In this document: positions 22,365 to 33,639 of the stretch, piece after piece
How the letters are laid out: each line of letters starts with the position of its first letter
How positions within the stretch are numbered: position 1 is the first letter of the stretch
DNA from: Oryzias latipes
Taxonomy: Eukaryota; Chordata; Actinopteri; Beloniformes; Adrianichthyidae
NCBI RefSeq assembly: GCF_002234675.1
Contig: NC_019872.2
Span: forward strand, 14,691,950-14,755,949
DNA: 64,000 nt
Direction: 5' to 3'
Made by a program: the position numbers and the translations under genes
The notes under the pieces: generated by a model
What the model was told of the DNA's origin: nothing
Database searches by the model: none
The model's input: only the letters and a program-made list of their open reading frames with translations

Positions 22365-23165
22365 TAGTATGAAGTTCCATTTGTGCCAAAAATATGAAAA
22401 TACGTTTTTGCGTCCACTGTCTATGTCTTTGGTCCATTATCTCCGTCTACGGAACGTTTTTTTGCGTCCACTGTCAATGTTTTGGGTCCATTGTCTACGT
22501 CTATTGAATGAGTTCATTGAACATTGGTTCATGTCTATTTACTACAAAGCAATATCTTCTGCATGCACATGCTTCTTTGATTATTACTTTGTATTTGCTT
22601 TTGAGTAGACCATGGACCAAAGATGTCACGGTGCCCCCGGCTGACTCCTCCTCCTCATCAGCTACACCTGATGCCTCCAGCTGCACCTCCTCAGCCTCGT
22701 CTGGCCGCAGGCTCTTAAGGAGACCACGGACCTGCAATCAACGCTAGTTCGTTGTACTTCCACGGTGCATCTCCTGGCCTCGTTTATATACCATGTTTAC
22801 CTCGTTCCCTGTTAACCCAGTCTGTCTTACCTCATCACAGGATTACATCTCTGTTTGGACCCTTCTGGTGACTGCTCTCGTCTCGCTGTCCACGTTCCGG
22901 TCGCTCCTCTGGATATCCACTTTGCATCCACCGGTTGATGCCGCCAAGACCCTCCAACCTCCTCCGTTACCTACCACAGGATACCTGGGACTCAGCTTCA
23001 TCCCCGCTGCCACATTAAAACCAGTTACACTTACCTATCTGCCTGCCTTGCGTCCTTCCGGGTTCCAGCACTTGAGTCTGCCTTAGCCTGCTAGCCATGA
23101 CAAAAGACATAGACAGTGGACAGAAAAACATATTTTTGGAATAAATGGAAGCTCATACTTTAGAA
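22365..23165. mobile_element. TIR-bearing DNA element interrupted by a solo LTR
   Basis: The left end 'tatgaagttccatttgtg' and the right end 'aaatggaagctcata' are inverted relative to each other. The inner parts ('gtccactgtctatgtcttt' and its complement at 23,103-23,121) extend the pair. CTTTAG lies outside both ends and may be the target duplication. A solo LTR splits the element. A related, TIR-less copy lies at 24,568-24,756. No transposase is present. Confidence 0.55.
22624..23102. mobile_element. Solo LTR (479 bp) with 5-bp target duplication
   Basis: It starts TGTCACGG and ends CATGACA, with AAAGA directly on both sides (22,619-22,623 and 23,103-23,107). There is no internal element, so it is a solo LTR left by LTR-LTR recombination. 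It is inserted inside the TIR element described at 22,365-23,165. Family unknown; probably Gypsy-like by its 5-bp duplication. Confidence 0.85.
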
Positions 23166-23560
23166 GCAGAGTAAATTTGTTTATTCTGATGTTATACAGC
23201 AGAGGGTGCTGGAGAAGAATGAATAAAGAAAACTAAAATGAATAGTTTGAATGTGTCTGTGAAGAGTTTGAAACTAAACATAAAAAAAATATTCAATGCA
23301 TTTTCCAAAGAAGCGGATAATGTCAGCAGTCCTTGTTGAACCTTGGAAAAATATGATCAGAACTGGGCTAAATTAAAAATGTCCAAATTTTAGGTCTTTA
23401 ACATTAAAGACAGAAAATGAGAAACTACAAGTGTTTTGGATAATTTTAGTTATTGAAATAAACCGCCTAGAACTTCAAGAAAAATGTAAGTCAGAAGAAT
23501 ATACTAACAAGGGCTTTTAGGCTTTTCTTATGCATCTTTAAAAAAATTTATACAATTGAG
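23166..23560. repeat. Duplicated upstream block of the calpain unit
   Basis: It matches 6,960-7,480 and 45,295-45,650 ('agagggtgctggagaagaa', 'cttttaggcttttcttat.c'). Non-coding. Confidence 0.6.
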
Positions 23561-23663
23561 GGGAAATGTATAAAATCCAGACTAGATGCCAGAGCCACCC
23601 TAGCAGTCCAATTTTTGCACTGCCAAGTACTTTTTTACTAAAGTCGGAGGTAAAGCTGTGTGT

Positions 23664-24060
23664 TTAGTCTGCGGGAAGCAGATTGCTGTGTTTAAGTACT
23701 ATAACTTGTTGCAGAATTGAGTTGAGCCTTTTGGGTAGCTCTCTACAATATAATCTATTTCTCATGTGGCCCCATGGAAAAAATGATTGCCCAACCTTGT
23801 TCCACAGGATACCACGGGGGACGTGGTTGAACGTCCTCTTTAAATCTACAAAACACATATGAACTGGACGAGCGAAGTTCCACAAACTTTCCAACACCCT
23901 AAAGAGGGTGTAGAGCTGGTCCACTGTTCCATGACCAGGACAGAAACCGCACTGTTGTTCCTGGATCTGAGGTTCGACTATCGGACGGACTCTCGTCTCC
24001 AGTACTCTGGCATTGTCTTTTACAGGGAGGCTGAGGTGTGTGATTCCCTTGATATGTGAA
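23664..24060 (-). pseudogene. LINE reverse-transcriptase remnant
   Basis: The minus strand encodes part of a non-LTR RT: VLETRVRPIVEPQIQEQQC, GTVDQLYTL, then MCFVDLKRTFNHVPRG, corresponding to the RT block with the first catalytic Asp. The frame is short and the flanks are decayed. The same family contributes fragments at 8,775, 26,740, 32,876 and 36,705. Confidence 0.8.
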
Positions 24061-24179
24061 CCAGTTGGACCACAACAACAAGGCAAGTAAAAGTGTTTAA
24101 TTAGGAGTTCAATTCCACGAAGTGGCCCAGAATTCAGAAAAAGGTACAGGTTCGAGTCCTTTTTATTTATTTTTTTAGG

Positions 24180-24756
24180 GGGACTTTGACTTTTCAGATT
24201 GTGAAAAAAAAATGTTGAGCGTGATAAGTGTTTTATGGAAAATTTAAAAACAAGGCGCTACGCTTGTACTTTGATGGATGTCAACCAAATTTAGCAGATT
24301 TCATCATCTCAGTGTAGACTACCACTTTGTTAAAAAGATCCACACTTAGCGCTTATTTGCATACTTTTGAAAAAACAAGCATAGATAATTACTCAGAGGA
24401 GCAAAAGTACTGAAACGAAATGTCAGGCACGATTCACAGAATATGTTGTGCAAATATTATGCTTTTAGGAGAAACGGCTGATTGTTAATGAATTATTTAA
24501 GTTTAAAGGCATGGAAAAATGTTTTTACCTAAAAACCACGCCCTTCTCGGCCAATCTACACCAAATTGTATGAGGTTCCATTTGTGCAAAAAATAGGAAA
24601 ATATGTTTTTGCGTCCACTTTCTATGTTTTTGGTCCATTATCTATGTCTACTGAACGAGTGCATTGAACATTGATTCATGTCTATGTACTACTAAGCAAT
24701 ATCTTCTGCATGCCCATACTTCTTTGATTATTACTTTGTATTTACTTTGTGATGTA
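24180..24756. other. Non-coding stretch with a second copy of the TIR element body
   Basis: Positions 24,568-24,756 closely match 22,370-22,600 ('ttccatttgtgc', 'gcaatatcttctgcatgc'). Positions 24,180-24,560 hold nothing recognisable. Confidence 0.45.
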
Positions 24757-24890
24757 CATTGTAACGACCCACTTGGATCCTTAATAAAAGGTATATGGCA
24801 AAGAGCAATCCTTTGAGAGAGAGAGAAAGAAGGGTGCTGGGATTCCTCTATCACACTTTTGTCTATTCTCCCTTGTATACAAGAAACTTA
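24757..24890. mobile_element. LTR-like fragment
   Basis: It starts TGTAACGACC, a common Gypsy LTR start, and contains 'cctttgagagagagag'. The same phrase occurs at 32,330-32,355. There is no matching end before the next element begins, so it is probably truncated. Confidence 0.35.
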
Positions 24891-24899
24891 CTTGTTGTG

Positions 24900-26694
24900 G
24901 TTTGTGGTTTCTTTCTTTTTTTTAACTTGTCCTGTCCAACAGCTAGGCAAACAGATGAGAGCTGATGGCCTCTTGTGTTGGACATATTTTATTTTAACAA
25001 GAGGGGTTATTCATCTTCAGACAAACCAAAGGTATGTCTGAATAAACCCCTTTTGTAATTGAGGCCAAACTTTATTAATTTCAATCATGTTTGAAAATCT
25101 TTGGTGTTGGACCGGACGGAAAAGGAAAGAGGGGAAGAAGAGAGAGGGACGTTAGAGAGAGGGGGGGGGTAGGGGGTGATAATAGGAGGGGAAGGGGGGT
25201 AAGACCATGAAGCAGCATAGAGCAGACAGGTTTACTGGTTGTTTATCATTACGGTACGGTTCAAATGTAGTACAAAAAGGGCGGGGCCTGTTCACACACA
25301 CTCAAATATTATCAACACACCTGCTAGCTGCAAAAATGTCCACATGTCAACATGTACACAAAACAGATAGTGTTCACCAAACGCATACCTATGCCTTTAA
25401 ACCAACTAGTGTGAAATCTTTCATTCACTCAATCATGCAAACTATTAGTGCAAAGGTGAGCTAACACCTGTGCTCAAGTGAGTGTTTATGTTCTTCTAAA
25501 ATGGATGGTGGAATGTGAAAAGAAGGAGGAGGAGCGCCCAGCCACCCCCACACCCAGACCCCCGCCGCAGCAGCAGCGGCAGCCGGAATTCCCCCAACGC
25601 CATACGGGAACAGGCAGGGAACAACCGCCCCACGGGCGACCTAGACCGCCACCCAGGCCAGGGCCAGCAGGACCGCCGCGAGGCCCCCAGAGCCAGAGAG
25701 CAGGGAGGCGCAGAGGGAAAGAGAGCGCCGCCCCAGCCCAGCCAGGAAGCAGCCCCCCCGCCGCGCCGGAAGAGCCCAACGCAGGGCCCCACCGGAGAGG
25801 GACGCCCACAGCCCCAGACGAGCACCCCACCACCACCCAGGAGTTCCGGGCATCCCCCCGCCCCGACCCCAGGTATGAGCCAGGACCCCCCAAGGGAGAC
25901 CGCTCCGCACTCCAGGCAGCCACCCACCCGGCCCACGGTTGGTCCAGGTAGGAGCAAGGCAGGGGGCCGCCGCCCCTGCCCAGGAGTGGGGAACCCCGGG
26001 GAAAAAAGGGCGGCCCACAAGGGGTGTTATAAATATGGCCCGACCAGGCTCGGCCATGTTGGAAGTTTGGCGGGGCCCAGCGCCCAGGGTCAAGGACCAT
26101 GACACACCCCCCAGGGACACGAACACCCCCGGCTCAGGTGTAATATGAACCCCCCCACCGTGCGGAGAGAGCACCGCCGGGCCCAGGGAGCCGGCACCCA
26201 AGGGACACGGCCGCCATCGCCAAGGGGCCCGCACCCCCCACCAGGGAAGGGGTAGGGGACAGATGGACCCAGGTCCCACCTTCCTTGTAAAATGTGTGTG
26301 CATGTATGGGTGTTGAGAGGGTGTTTGTGTGCATGTGTGTGTGTTTATGTTTGAATGTATATATTGAAGGGGGAGGGGTGTGTGTACTAAGGGGGGTGCA
26401 GTTAAAATTGGCGAGTAGGGCACTAAGGGGACATCTCCTGATTACTCACAGTGATGTCCCCTCACCCTCCACACCAAGGGGCCCTAAATGTCTAAGGTGC
26501 GGTTAAAATTGGCGGGTAGGGTGCCAGGAGGACATCTGCTGCTTGCTTGCAGTGATGTCCAAGCACCCCCCCTACCAAGGACCCTACATGTCTAAGGTGC
26601 AAATAAAACCGAAAGAGGGGGGGCCCACTCCATACAGCAACCATAGGAGGGGGGCCACTCCCAAGTAGCCCCCCCCCCAAGTTTGTGGTTTCTT
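24900..26694 (-). mobile_element. GC-rich non-coding retroposon with 14-bp target duplication
   Basis: GTTTGTGGTTTCTT occurs exactly at 24,900-24,913 and 26,681-26,694. The 1,767-bp insert between them has a T-rich run at its left edge, i.e. a poly(A) tail for a minus-strand element, and a very GC-rich right half (25,510-26,280). Long frames in the GC-rich part are proline/arginine-rich on both strands and show no domain, so I read them as non-coding. Length, tail and duplication point to LINE-type retroposition of a non-autonomous unit. A truncated relative lies at 4,436-4,745. Confidence 0.8.
26396..26596. repeat. Two tandem units of about 100 bp inside the retroposon
   Basis: Units 26,396-26,496 and 26,497-26,596 both start 'gtgc.gttaaaattggcg' and end 'atgtctaag', with diverged middles around a conserved 'cagtgatgtcc'. 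A third unit start follows at 26,597. This sits near the 5' end of the retroposon in its own sense, where promoter-type tandem monomers occur in some LINEs. Confidence 0.75.
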
Positions 26695-26739
26695 ATTGGG
26701 TTTTTCTTTATTGTCTTTATTGTCATTTATATGAAAGGT

Positions 26740-27170
26740 ATTTGAGGCGGCCTTTTTCCACTCCCGGAGCCTTGCCCCTGATGAGCTCATTGAATCCTCA
26801 TTTTGTGCTTCCTCAAAATAAGGCATGTTAGTGAGATTGAGGAGATCTTTGAAATATTCTTTCCGCCTCCTGACAATGTCCCCAGTCGAATTCAACAACT
26901 CCCCACCTGCAGTGAAAACGGTGACTGCAGAGAACTGCTTTCCCCTACTGAGGTGGTTTGCCAGAATCTCTTCTAGGCCAACGGATAGTCCTTCTCCATG
27001 GCCTAATCGAACTCATCCCACACCCTTGTGCTGGAACATGGTGTTCATCATGGACAAACTATGACAAGCACAGAAGTCCAGCAACAAGACACCGCTCTGG
27101 TTCAGATTAAGGAGGCCATTCCTACCAATCACCCCCCTCCAGGTGCCAATTATTACAATTATTACAATTT
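26740..27170 (-). pseudogene. LINE remnant between endonuclease and RT
   Basis: The minus strand reads NSTGDIVRRRKEYFKDLLN, the characteristic segment before the RT in this fish LINE family. Further right come decayed endonuclease-end sequences ('acttctgtgcttgtcatag' in complement). Frame broken. The same segment recurs at 32,876-33,180. Confidence 0.75.
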
Positions 27171-27179
27171 TGTGATGTA

Positions 27180-27930
27180 GGCTGAAAATGAGCTTCTCGT
27201 CTCTGACAGACCAGTAGCCGCTACTGTTGAATTCGTGTTCCTTGTGCCCCTTTTTTTTATTTTTGCACCACGTCCCAGCCAGACTGCATTAAACCTATCA
27301 TGTAAGGTGAGGACATGTGTATTTCAAAGTGTTTCTTTTTGCCTCATGCCAACTAATCTTATACTATATTAAAAGTCTGTGTATCACTCTTTAAATGGTG
27401 CTGCACTTGTTAAGAACTGGTGTTTGTGGAATGAGCAGTAGAGCTCAATATGTTGGTTGTTCCAATGAAAATATTGAGCCCTTAGAAGTAGCACAAAAAA
27501 CAAACAAACAGCAACATAAAAAATAAAATTGTTTGGAGTTAGCAAAAAAGATTTGGCACCACATGCCACAAATGCAAGCTCCTCAGAAATATTCACCATT
27601 AAATTGGGTTATGTTTCCACCACCCAGAAAATGCAAAGCCCAAATTTGTTTGTTTTATATGCCAGTTTTTAAATTATGTGTTTATGAAGGAACTTTAATC
27701 TGAAAAAAAAAAACAAAAGTCAAATTTGATGATTCTATGTTCTGTGTGTGTAAAATTTATTTTTATTTTAAGGAAATGTTCAAATTCTTCTAGAATTTAG
27801 TTGGTGGAAGCAAACGCCCAGAGCAGTGTTTTCACATCGCTCATTAAACCGTACAAACTTAATAAACTGTTTGTTGAATCAAATCTGTTTAAGAAAGAAA
27901 TATTTAAATTTTAAGAAAAGAGAAAAAAAG
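27180..27930. other. Intergenic stretch without recognised content
   Basis: AT-rich, with no open frame of note and no recognised repeat apart from short A runs. Confidence 0.4.
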
Positions 27931-27939
27931 ATAAACAAA

Positions 27940-28760
27940 TGAAATGGATAATAGCTCTCATCTAACATCAAAACACTGAATAGTTTCCTGTTTCACAACG
28001 AGTTAGTCAAAGGTCTTTTACCTATTGTCTTTTACACACAAGTTAGAGATTTCTTCCAGTGTAGGGCTAAAAGCCACATGCTAGCTGTGTTGATTTTTTT
28101 ACAGAACAGATTCAATAGACAGCTATTTTACTTCTATAAACCCACTAATACGGTACTTAAAAAATAAGAAAAAAAACCTTGTTGAGGATTTTTAACTGTC
28201 TGATTTCTGATGCATGTTCTAGCAGCTAGCCTTGTCCTAATTCCAACATGCACAACATTCTTGTTGTGCATGTTGGAAATGGAAATATCCCACCTGCTAT
28301 CAACACACTTCACGACTGAGATACTGACTTGCTTTCAACACAGAAGCCAAGAAACCTCAGTTTCAGTTTGATCTGTGTCAAACTGAAAGAAAGAACCCCA
28401 GCTCTATCAATCTCTATTTACGGGCTGCCACTGTGAGTGAAAATACAGCCACTAATAAGCTATTTCCTTAAGCTGTCAGAGAGAGCTGTGGGAATAAAAA
28501 GCTGTTGGATAGTTAAATTGTCAAAGCACAATGACTACCACATTGCCAAGACAGAAACAGGTCAAACTGAAAACAGAAAAGTTCAAAACAACATGATCAG
28601 TTCAAGAGAAAGGGTTATTTTACAGTAAGTAGGAAGGAAATATTTAGATATACAATTACTGCATGTAATAAGTTCCTGTGTTACAATGCAGAAAGACCAC
28701 CTGTAAATGGAATTATTGGCAAGCAAATTAAAAAGCAGTGTAATACTGGTCAGGAAAATG
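27940..28760 (-). repeat. Diverged second promoter block, ghost calpain unit
   Basis: Positions 27,940-28,400 resemble the calpain upstream blocks at 3,170-3,570, 21,590-21,960 and 41,925-42,235 ('aatagctctca', 'ctgatttctgatg.atgttc', then 'caacatg.acaac'). Positions 28,400-28,760 then follow 4,860-5,235. No calpain exon is attached. Unit 2 already has its own promoter block at 21.6 kb, so this is most simply a remnant of another copy whose gene body was lost. Confidence 0.6.
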
Positions 28761-28929
28761 GTCAAGAGGTCATTTTAGAACACATTTTTTGTTTTTGGGA
28801 ACATGCTTTTATGCTTTCCTATAGGACAGCATGCTAGGTGACGAGCAGTATCTGATTTCTGGTCAAATCTACTCCCCTAAACTACAAATCTGACTCTGAA
28901 ATACGAGAAAGTCTTTTTAGTTTTTATAT

Positions 28930-29400
28930 ATTTTTTTGCTTTCCGACTCTCGCCGACGACAGGCGCTTTTTCCTCTCGCTCCTACCGTGTCAGCCCATTC
29001 TCAAGGCTTTTTGTCCCGTCTTCCCCGGAGTCTGGATTTTTCATCCGTCTGCAACTACTGCTTTCGCACTCTGCATCAAAGTGTATACAGCAGCTGTGTG
29101 CTAAGGTTGATACTGCAGCTCATCTCTCCTTGACCTCAGCATTCCTACTACCCATGTGCACTGCCTAGAAGATGCACCAGCTCTAAGACCGATACACAGG
29201 ACCCCCCCCCACCACCATCCTTTTGAGCTTCATGTACTGTGTTTTTGTCCGCAAATGTGCTTCGGTGTTTTAAACACACACAGATGAGTTTACCTGGGGT
29301 TGTGAGACAGGCTTGTATTGTGTCAAAGTTCAAATCTAGACTCAAAACATTTCTGTTTAACCGTGTATATAACTGGAGGGTCCTTATCGGCACCCCAGGG
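28930..29400 (+). mobile_element. Decayed L2-like LINE remnant
   Basis: Positions about 29,325-29,370 encode FKSRLKTFLFN, the conserved C-terminal motif of L2-like ORF2 (compare FKKRLKTHLF at 19,740). The rest is not clearly assignable. Limits uncertain. Confidence 0.4.
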
Positions 29401-29469
29401 AGCTGGCAGACTGATCCGAAAACTGGAATTTCTAGTCCCGAAACTAAGTTTAAAAGGATTGTGTTACAC

Positions 29470-29930
29470 TGTGGGTGATTACACATCCTAATGTGCATCT
29501 GGCTGACAGAACAAGTCGAGGGAAAATTATGTTGACAGAGGAAGAATCTCTTAAAAATCTTCCACATTCACCCTGGACTAAGGGGCCAGCAGATGTAGGA
29601 CTAATTGAAGGATGTCCACCAGTGCTCATTAATACAGACCACGGAAAAAACAATATCCTTTAAAAGATTATGCAAAAGAGGGAATAAGGCCTGTGATAGA
29701 TGAGCTGTACAAAGCAAGAGTAAGAGATATATTTCAGTAATATATCTAAGTAATGTGTGTTTTTCTCAGTCCCGCACCCAGACAGTCAATATTGCTTTTC
29801 ATTCACCTTTGAAGGAAAGAAATACACTTATACAAGACTTCATCGGGGCTATTTCAAACTGTTTAGCAAGATTTGAGCAAGACTTGATTTATGGAGAACG
29901 CCTGGCAGCTCATGATAAAATTAAATGAAC
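29470..29930 (+). pseudogene. Endogenous retrovirus pol remnant (RT region)
   Basis: A frame at 29,520-29,665 carries WTKGPADVGLIEGCPP, like the retroviral protease-RT junction. After a frame change, 'REGIRPVIDEL' and then SFTFEGKKYTYTRL (around 29,795-29,850) match conserved RT segments. Several stops and frame changes are present, so it is dead. The overall style resembles fish retroviruses of the epsilon type, but that assignment is an inference. Confidence 0.65.
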
Positions 29931-30163
29931 AGAACAAGGTGTAAAAGCATTTTGTGAAAGTATATCTTGGATTCACCTATCACATTGCAAGATGAAGCCT
30001 CTGGGTGAAGCTAATTCTAACTGTTAGATGGGGTAGTCTGACTACAAAGAGAAGCAGCTGTATAGAAGCTGCTTGTCTCAATGTCAGTGAAGCAGGGAGA
30101 TCCACCTAGTTTTGGGGAAGAAAGCACACCAGGTCCCTTTTGCAATATACTGATCCTAGACAC

Positions 30164-30588
30164 TAGGTCTGCACGATATGAGGAAAACTCGCGATATTAT
30201 TGATCAATATTGAGATGATGATATAACTTGCAATAAATGAACAAATAGCAAAAACAACAAAAACATTTCCACTTCACTGCAAAAGCATAATTTAAATAAG
30301 AGTCAAAATACCTTAAATTACTCTCCAAATGACCCTCGTCTAATTAGGAGGGCAACATCTAACTTAAAAGCTCCGTCCGATTGGTCAACAACGTGAAGGG
30401 CTTCATCTGATTGGTCAAATGCATAAAGGGATTTATTCAATTCATTAAATAGTTTAAGTTGCCATTATATTGTTTTAGCACATTTAAGGTTTACCAATTA
30501 TTGCGATTTTCGCTGACATTTGGGACTTGGATTTTGCACAGCTTGAAATTGCGATAAAGATAAATTTGCGATTAATTGTGCAGGCCTA
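30164..30588. mobile_element. hAT-like MITE
   Basis: The left end is TAGGTCTGCACGAT and the right end is ATTGTGCAGGCCTA, inverted with a few mismatches. The flanking 8-mers CTAGACAC (30,156-30,163) and CTAGACAA (30,589-30,596) agree at 7 of 8 positions, the duplication length typical of hAT. The 425-bp interior is AT-rich and non-coding. It lies inside the retrovirus-derived stretch. Confidence 0.8.
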
Positions 30589-30663
30589 CTAGACAATGTT
30601 ATAGGACTTGAGAATGTTATGTACTCGTAATCTCTCCCTTCGCAAGATAGGCACATATCCACC

Positions 30664-30807
30664 ATGGAGTGTCCAACTGGGCCAAGAAACAGCTTCTTTT
30701 GTCTACTGTTCCTGCTACACCTGACAGGAATCATCACATGGATTTGGTTCTTTTGGAATTCTTATCCACCTACAAGAGGACAACCAACAAGGAATACTGT
30801 AGCTTGT
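30664..30807 (+). pseudogene. Short hydrophobic frame, possible retroviral env leader remnant
   Basis: A 47-codon frame from an ATG, with a hydrophobic core (FFCLLFLLHLTG) like a signal peptide, ending at TAA. It lies downstream of the pol remnant in the same orientation, where env would be. Nothing recognisable follows. The env reading is an inference. Confidence 0.3.
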
Positions 30808-30959
30808 TGTTAAAAGGAGAAAAGATAACCGTGATGATTTTGAAACTGTAAGATGTAAAACTCTTCTCATCTGACTGTAAATTGATAAACATGTAAAGAC
30901 TGTAAGGGGAGTTGAAAGATGGAATGAAAAAATAAAGGGAATTAGGAAACTACGGGGCT

Positions 30960-31960
30960 AGAGAGATGATCTGGGTGAGAACACACATGACACCAAAGAG
31001 GACCAGGTTCTTGGCCACAACAACAATTTATTGACAATAAAACCTGACTGGCCACTGAGATAAAGTTAAGAACTACTAAAAAATATAAAACAGTTTCCAA
31101 AGTCCTAGGAAGGATTAAAACACAACAAAATACTTAAGGTCCTAGGCAAGGCTAAAAACAGGGTAAAAGCCAAGGCAGCTTAAACTGCGGAAGCTGCATA
31201 ACCGGAACCAAGGAAGCACCCTCTCCCAGACAGTCTTCGTTCCCGAGCCAGCTCCTCCGGTCACAAGCACCAGGACCTGAGAGAAAAAACACCTGGCAGC
31301 ACCAGAAGCGACCACGGCTGCCCTAGGCTTCCTGAGGAGTGTGGTCACGCTTTCCCATACTCACAGGGCAGGCAGAGTTCCCCTCTGCCTCTGCGCATTC
31401 AGCGTCCCACAATCATCCCCGTGTCACATCACTTCCAGCTGGCCTCCCACAATGCACTGGGACTCCTCCGTTGAGACACAAGCGGCAGAACCAAAGGCAC
31501 TCAAACATGCTGATGGGAGCCTGGATGTTGGAGTGCCTCTTGTGTATTCCAAACAGTCAGCAGCGTTACTGCATTTACCCACACCACAAGCAGGGTCCCT
31601 GCCCTGCCCCTGAGTGTCAATCACGTAGCAGAACTGGTGGTCCTAGCTGTCCAAACGCTTCTGGTGTGTGCGTTATGCTTCCAGGGCGCACTGGTCCAGG
31701 CGCCCGCGTGCGCTTTCTTGGTGGCTTGGGAACCTTTTCCCAGACGGGACCCTTCCTGGAGTGGGGAACCTCTCATAATCTCTCATAATTCCCTCAGGTG
31801 TTCTGTGAGGAGTGTATCAAGGGAGCGTGTCCACAGAAAGCATGCAAAAGTTTGTAATAGACAGCACCAAAAAACATGCAAAAAACACACTTGTAAAATC
31901 ATGGAATCCACCAATCTGCCCTACATTTTTACAAATGTGTTAAGAAAGTGAAGATGTCAC
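30960..31960. other. Unassigned TE-like stretch
   Basis: It is GC-richer than the flanks (31,180-31,760), with frames on both strands but no domain. 'aacaatttattgacaataa' near 31,025 could be a polyadenylation signal of a minus-oriented LTR. No paired ends were found. Confidence 0.3.
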
Positions 31961-32284
31961 AGAACACTTAAAAGAGATGTGATGTTAGATTTTAACATTT
32001 ATCAATGATAAGCAGGAGGGAATTATGTGAAAGATTTTCTTTTTTCGATTTAATCATTGTTTAAATATATTTTTAAATGTTAGTTTAAGCAGTCCTTTTT
32101 ACATTTTCAAAAACAGTTCTGTTTTATCATCTACTTCTTTCCCCCAATTCGGGTGAGGGGGTTCTACGATACACTGTCCTTAGCAGATAAGGAAAGAATG
32201 CTGTTGGAACTGAAAACATTACCAAATAGTTCATAATATGTCACCCTTAATGAACCCTTTAAATTTGTTTCTCTGCTTGAAAAA

Positions 32285-32875
32285 GTAACCTCCTACTTGG
32301 ATTCTTTTTTAAAAGGTACAGGGAGAAGAGCATTCCTTTGAGAGAGAGAGAGAGAGACAGACTCCTCCCCTCTCTGCTTGGTTCCTGATGTGACTCAGCT
32401 GCGACCACTTGCCTCATCACCTGCCTGTCTTCTTAAGGAGCCCCTTGACCAGTATTCATTGCCAGTCCGTTGCCCCTGATGGTGCATAGTATTGTTGTCA
32501 TGTTCATAGCTCTCGTTATTAAGCCTTGGTCTAAGTCTCGCTCTCTACCTTGTTCCCAGGAATCCATAAACACGAGTGGTCGCCTGAGTCTTCTTCATCC
32601 ACGGATCCAAGCCACAGCAGTCCCTCCTGTCACGCCTAGAGCCTCTGCCGTAACTCTAGAGACACCACGAGCCTCTGCCGACCCACCAGTGACGCCACGG
32701 GCCACCGGACCGAACCATCCTCGCCGCGGGTTCCTCCAAGGACGTCAACTCCCCCAAGAACAATCCACAAAACCAAGAATCAATATTAAAACCTTATTTC
32801 ATTCCACCACGTACTCACCTGTGTTTCTTCCGGGTTCCAGCGTCTGGGTCTATTCGTTACGCTCGTCATGACACC
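32285..32875. mobile_element. Degenerate LTR-like sequence
   Basis: The left part shares 'cctttgagagagagag' with 24,757-24,850. The right part ends 'ttccgggttccagc...atgaca', the same style of ending as the solo LTR at 23,102. No target duplication was found, so both limits are uncertain. Confidence 0.4.
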
Positions 32876-33385
32876 ATGTCAGGGAGATTGAGGAGATCCT
32901 TGAAGTATTCCTTCCACCTTCTGACAATGTTCCCTCTCAAACGCAACAACTTCCCAGCTGCAGTAAAAATGGTGCCTGCAGAGAACTGCTTTCCCCTACT
33001 GAGGTGCTGTATGGTTTGCCAGAATCTCTTCTAGGCCAACCGAAAGTCTTTCTCCATGGCCTAATCAAACTCATCCCACACCCTTTTGGTCAAACATAGT
33101 GTTCATCATGGACAAACTATGACAAGCACAGAAGTCCAGCAACAAGACACCGCTCGGGTTCATATTAGGGAGACCATTCATACCAATCACGCCCCTTCAG
33201 GTGCCACTGTCATTGCCCACATGGGCACTGAAGTCCCCCAGGAGGACAAAGGAGTCCCCCGTTGGGGGTACTTTCCAGTACCCCTTCGATAGACACCAAG
33301 AAGGCCGGGCTTTCAAGCTCAAGTGATCCTCTGTGAACCGCCACCTTAACATGGTAGAGGAGCTTGAGAGCTCAAAATCTTGTAC
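32876..33385 (-). pseudogene. LINE endonuclease-to-RT remnant
   Basis: The minus strand at about 33,200-33,260 reads FVLLGDFSAHVGND, the catalytic GDFNAHVG motif of an AP-endonuclease. Positions 32,876-33,180 are the complement of the segment before the RT, colinear with 26,850-27,165. Frame interrupted. Confidence 0.75.
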
Positions 33386-33639
33386 CATGAGTGAGAAAGC
33401 TGTTGAGGGAACTGACTGTATGTGTGATGTACTCTAATTTTTTTTTCCCCCACTTTCTGTCAGACACCTAGGTGTGCGAAATTTGTTCTCTGCATTTGAC
33501 CCATAAATGGACTTTGATGCCAAAAAAGAGATCGTGTAATCAGCTTATCTGTCTGTCACACCCTCTCTGACACTATTCGGGGTCATGCAGTGTATGGGGC
33601 ACGGACAGCTCTCCAACTCAGCTACAAGTGACATGCAAG

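Noticed and set aside
25478..26423. Several long overlapping frames on both strands (up to 260 codons), proline/arginine/glycine-rich
   Set aside because: They lie in a GC-rich retroposon with a clear target duplication; opposite and overlapping frames are all open because of low stop-codon content, and no domain is present.
31339..31788. 149-codon plus-strand frame
   Set aside because: GC-rich TE-like stretch with open frames on both strands and no recognisable domain.
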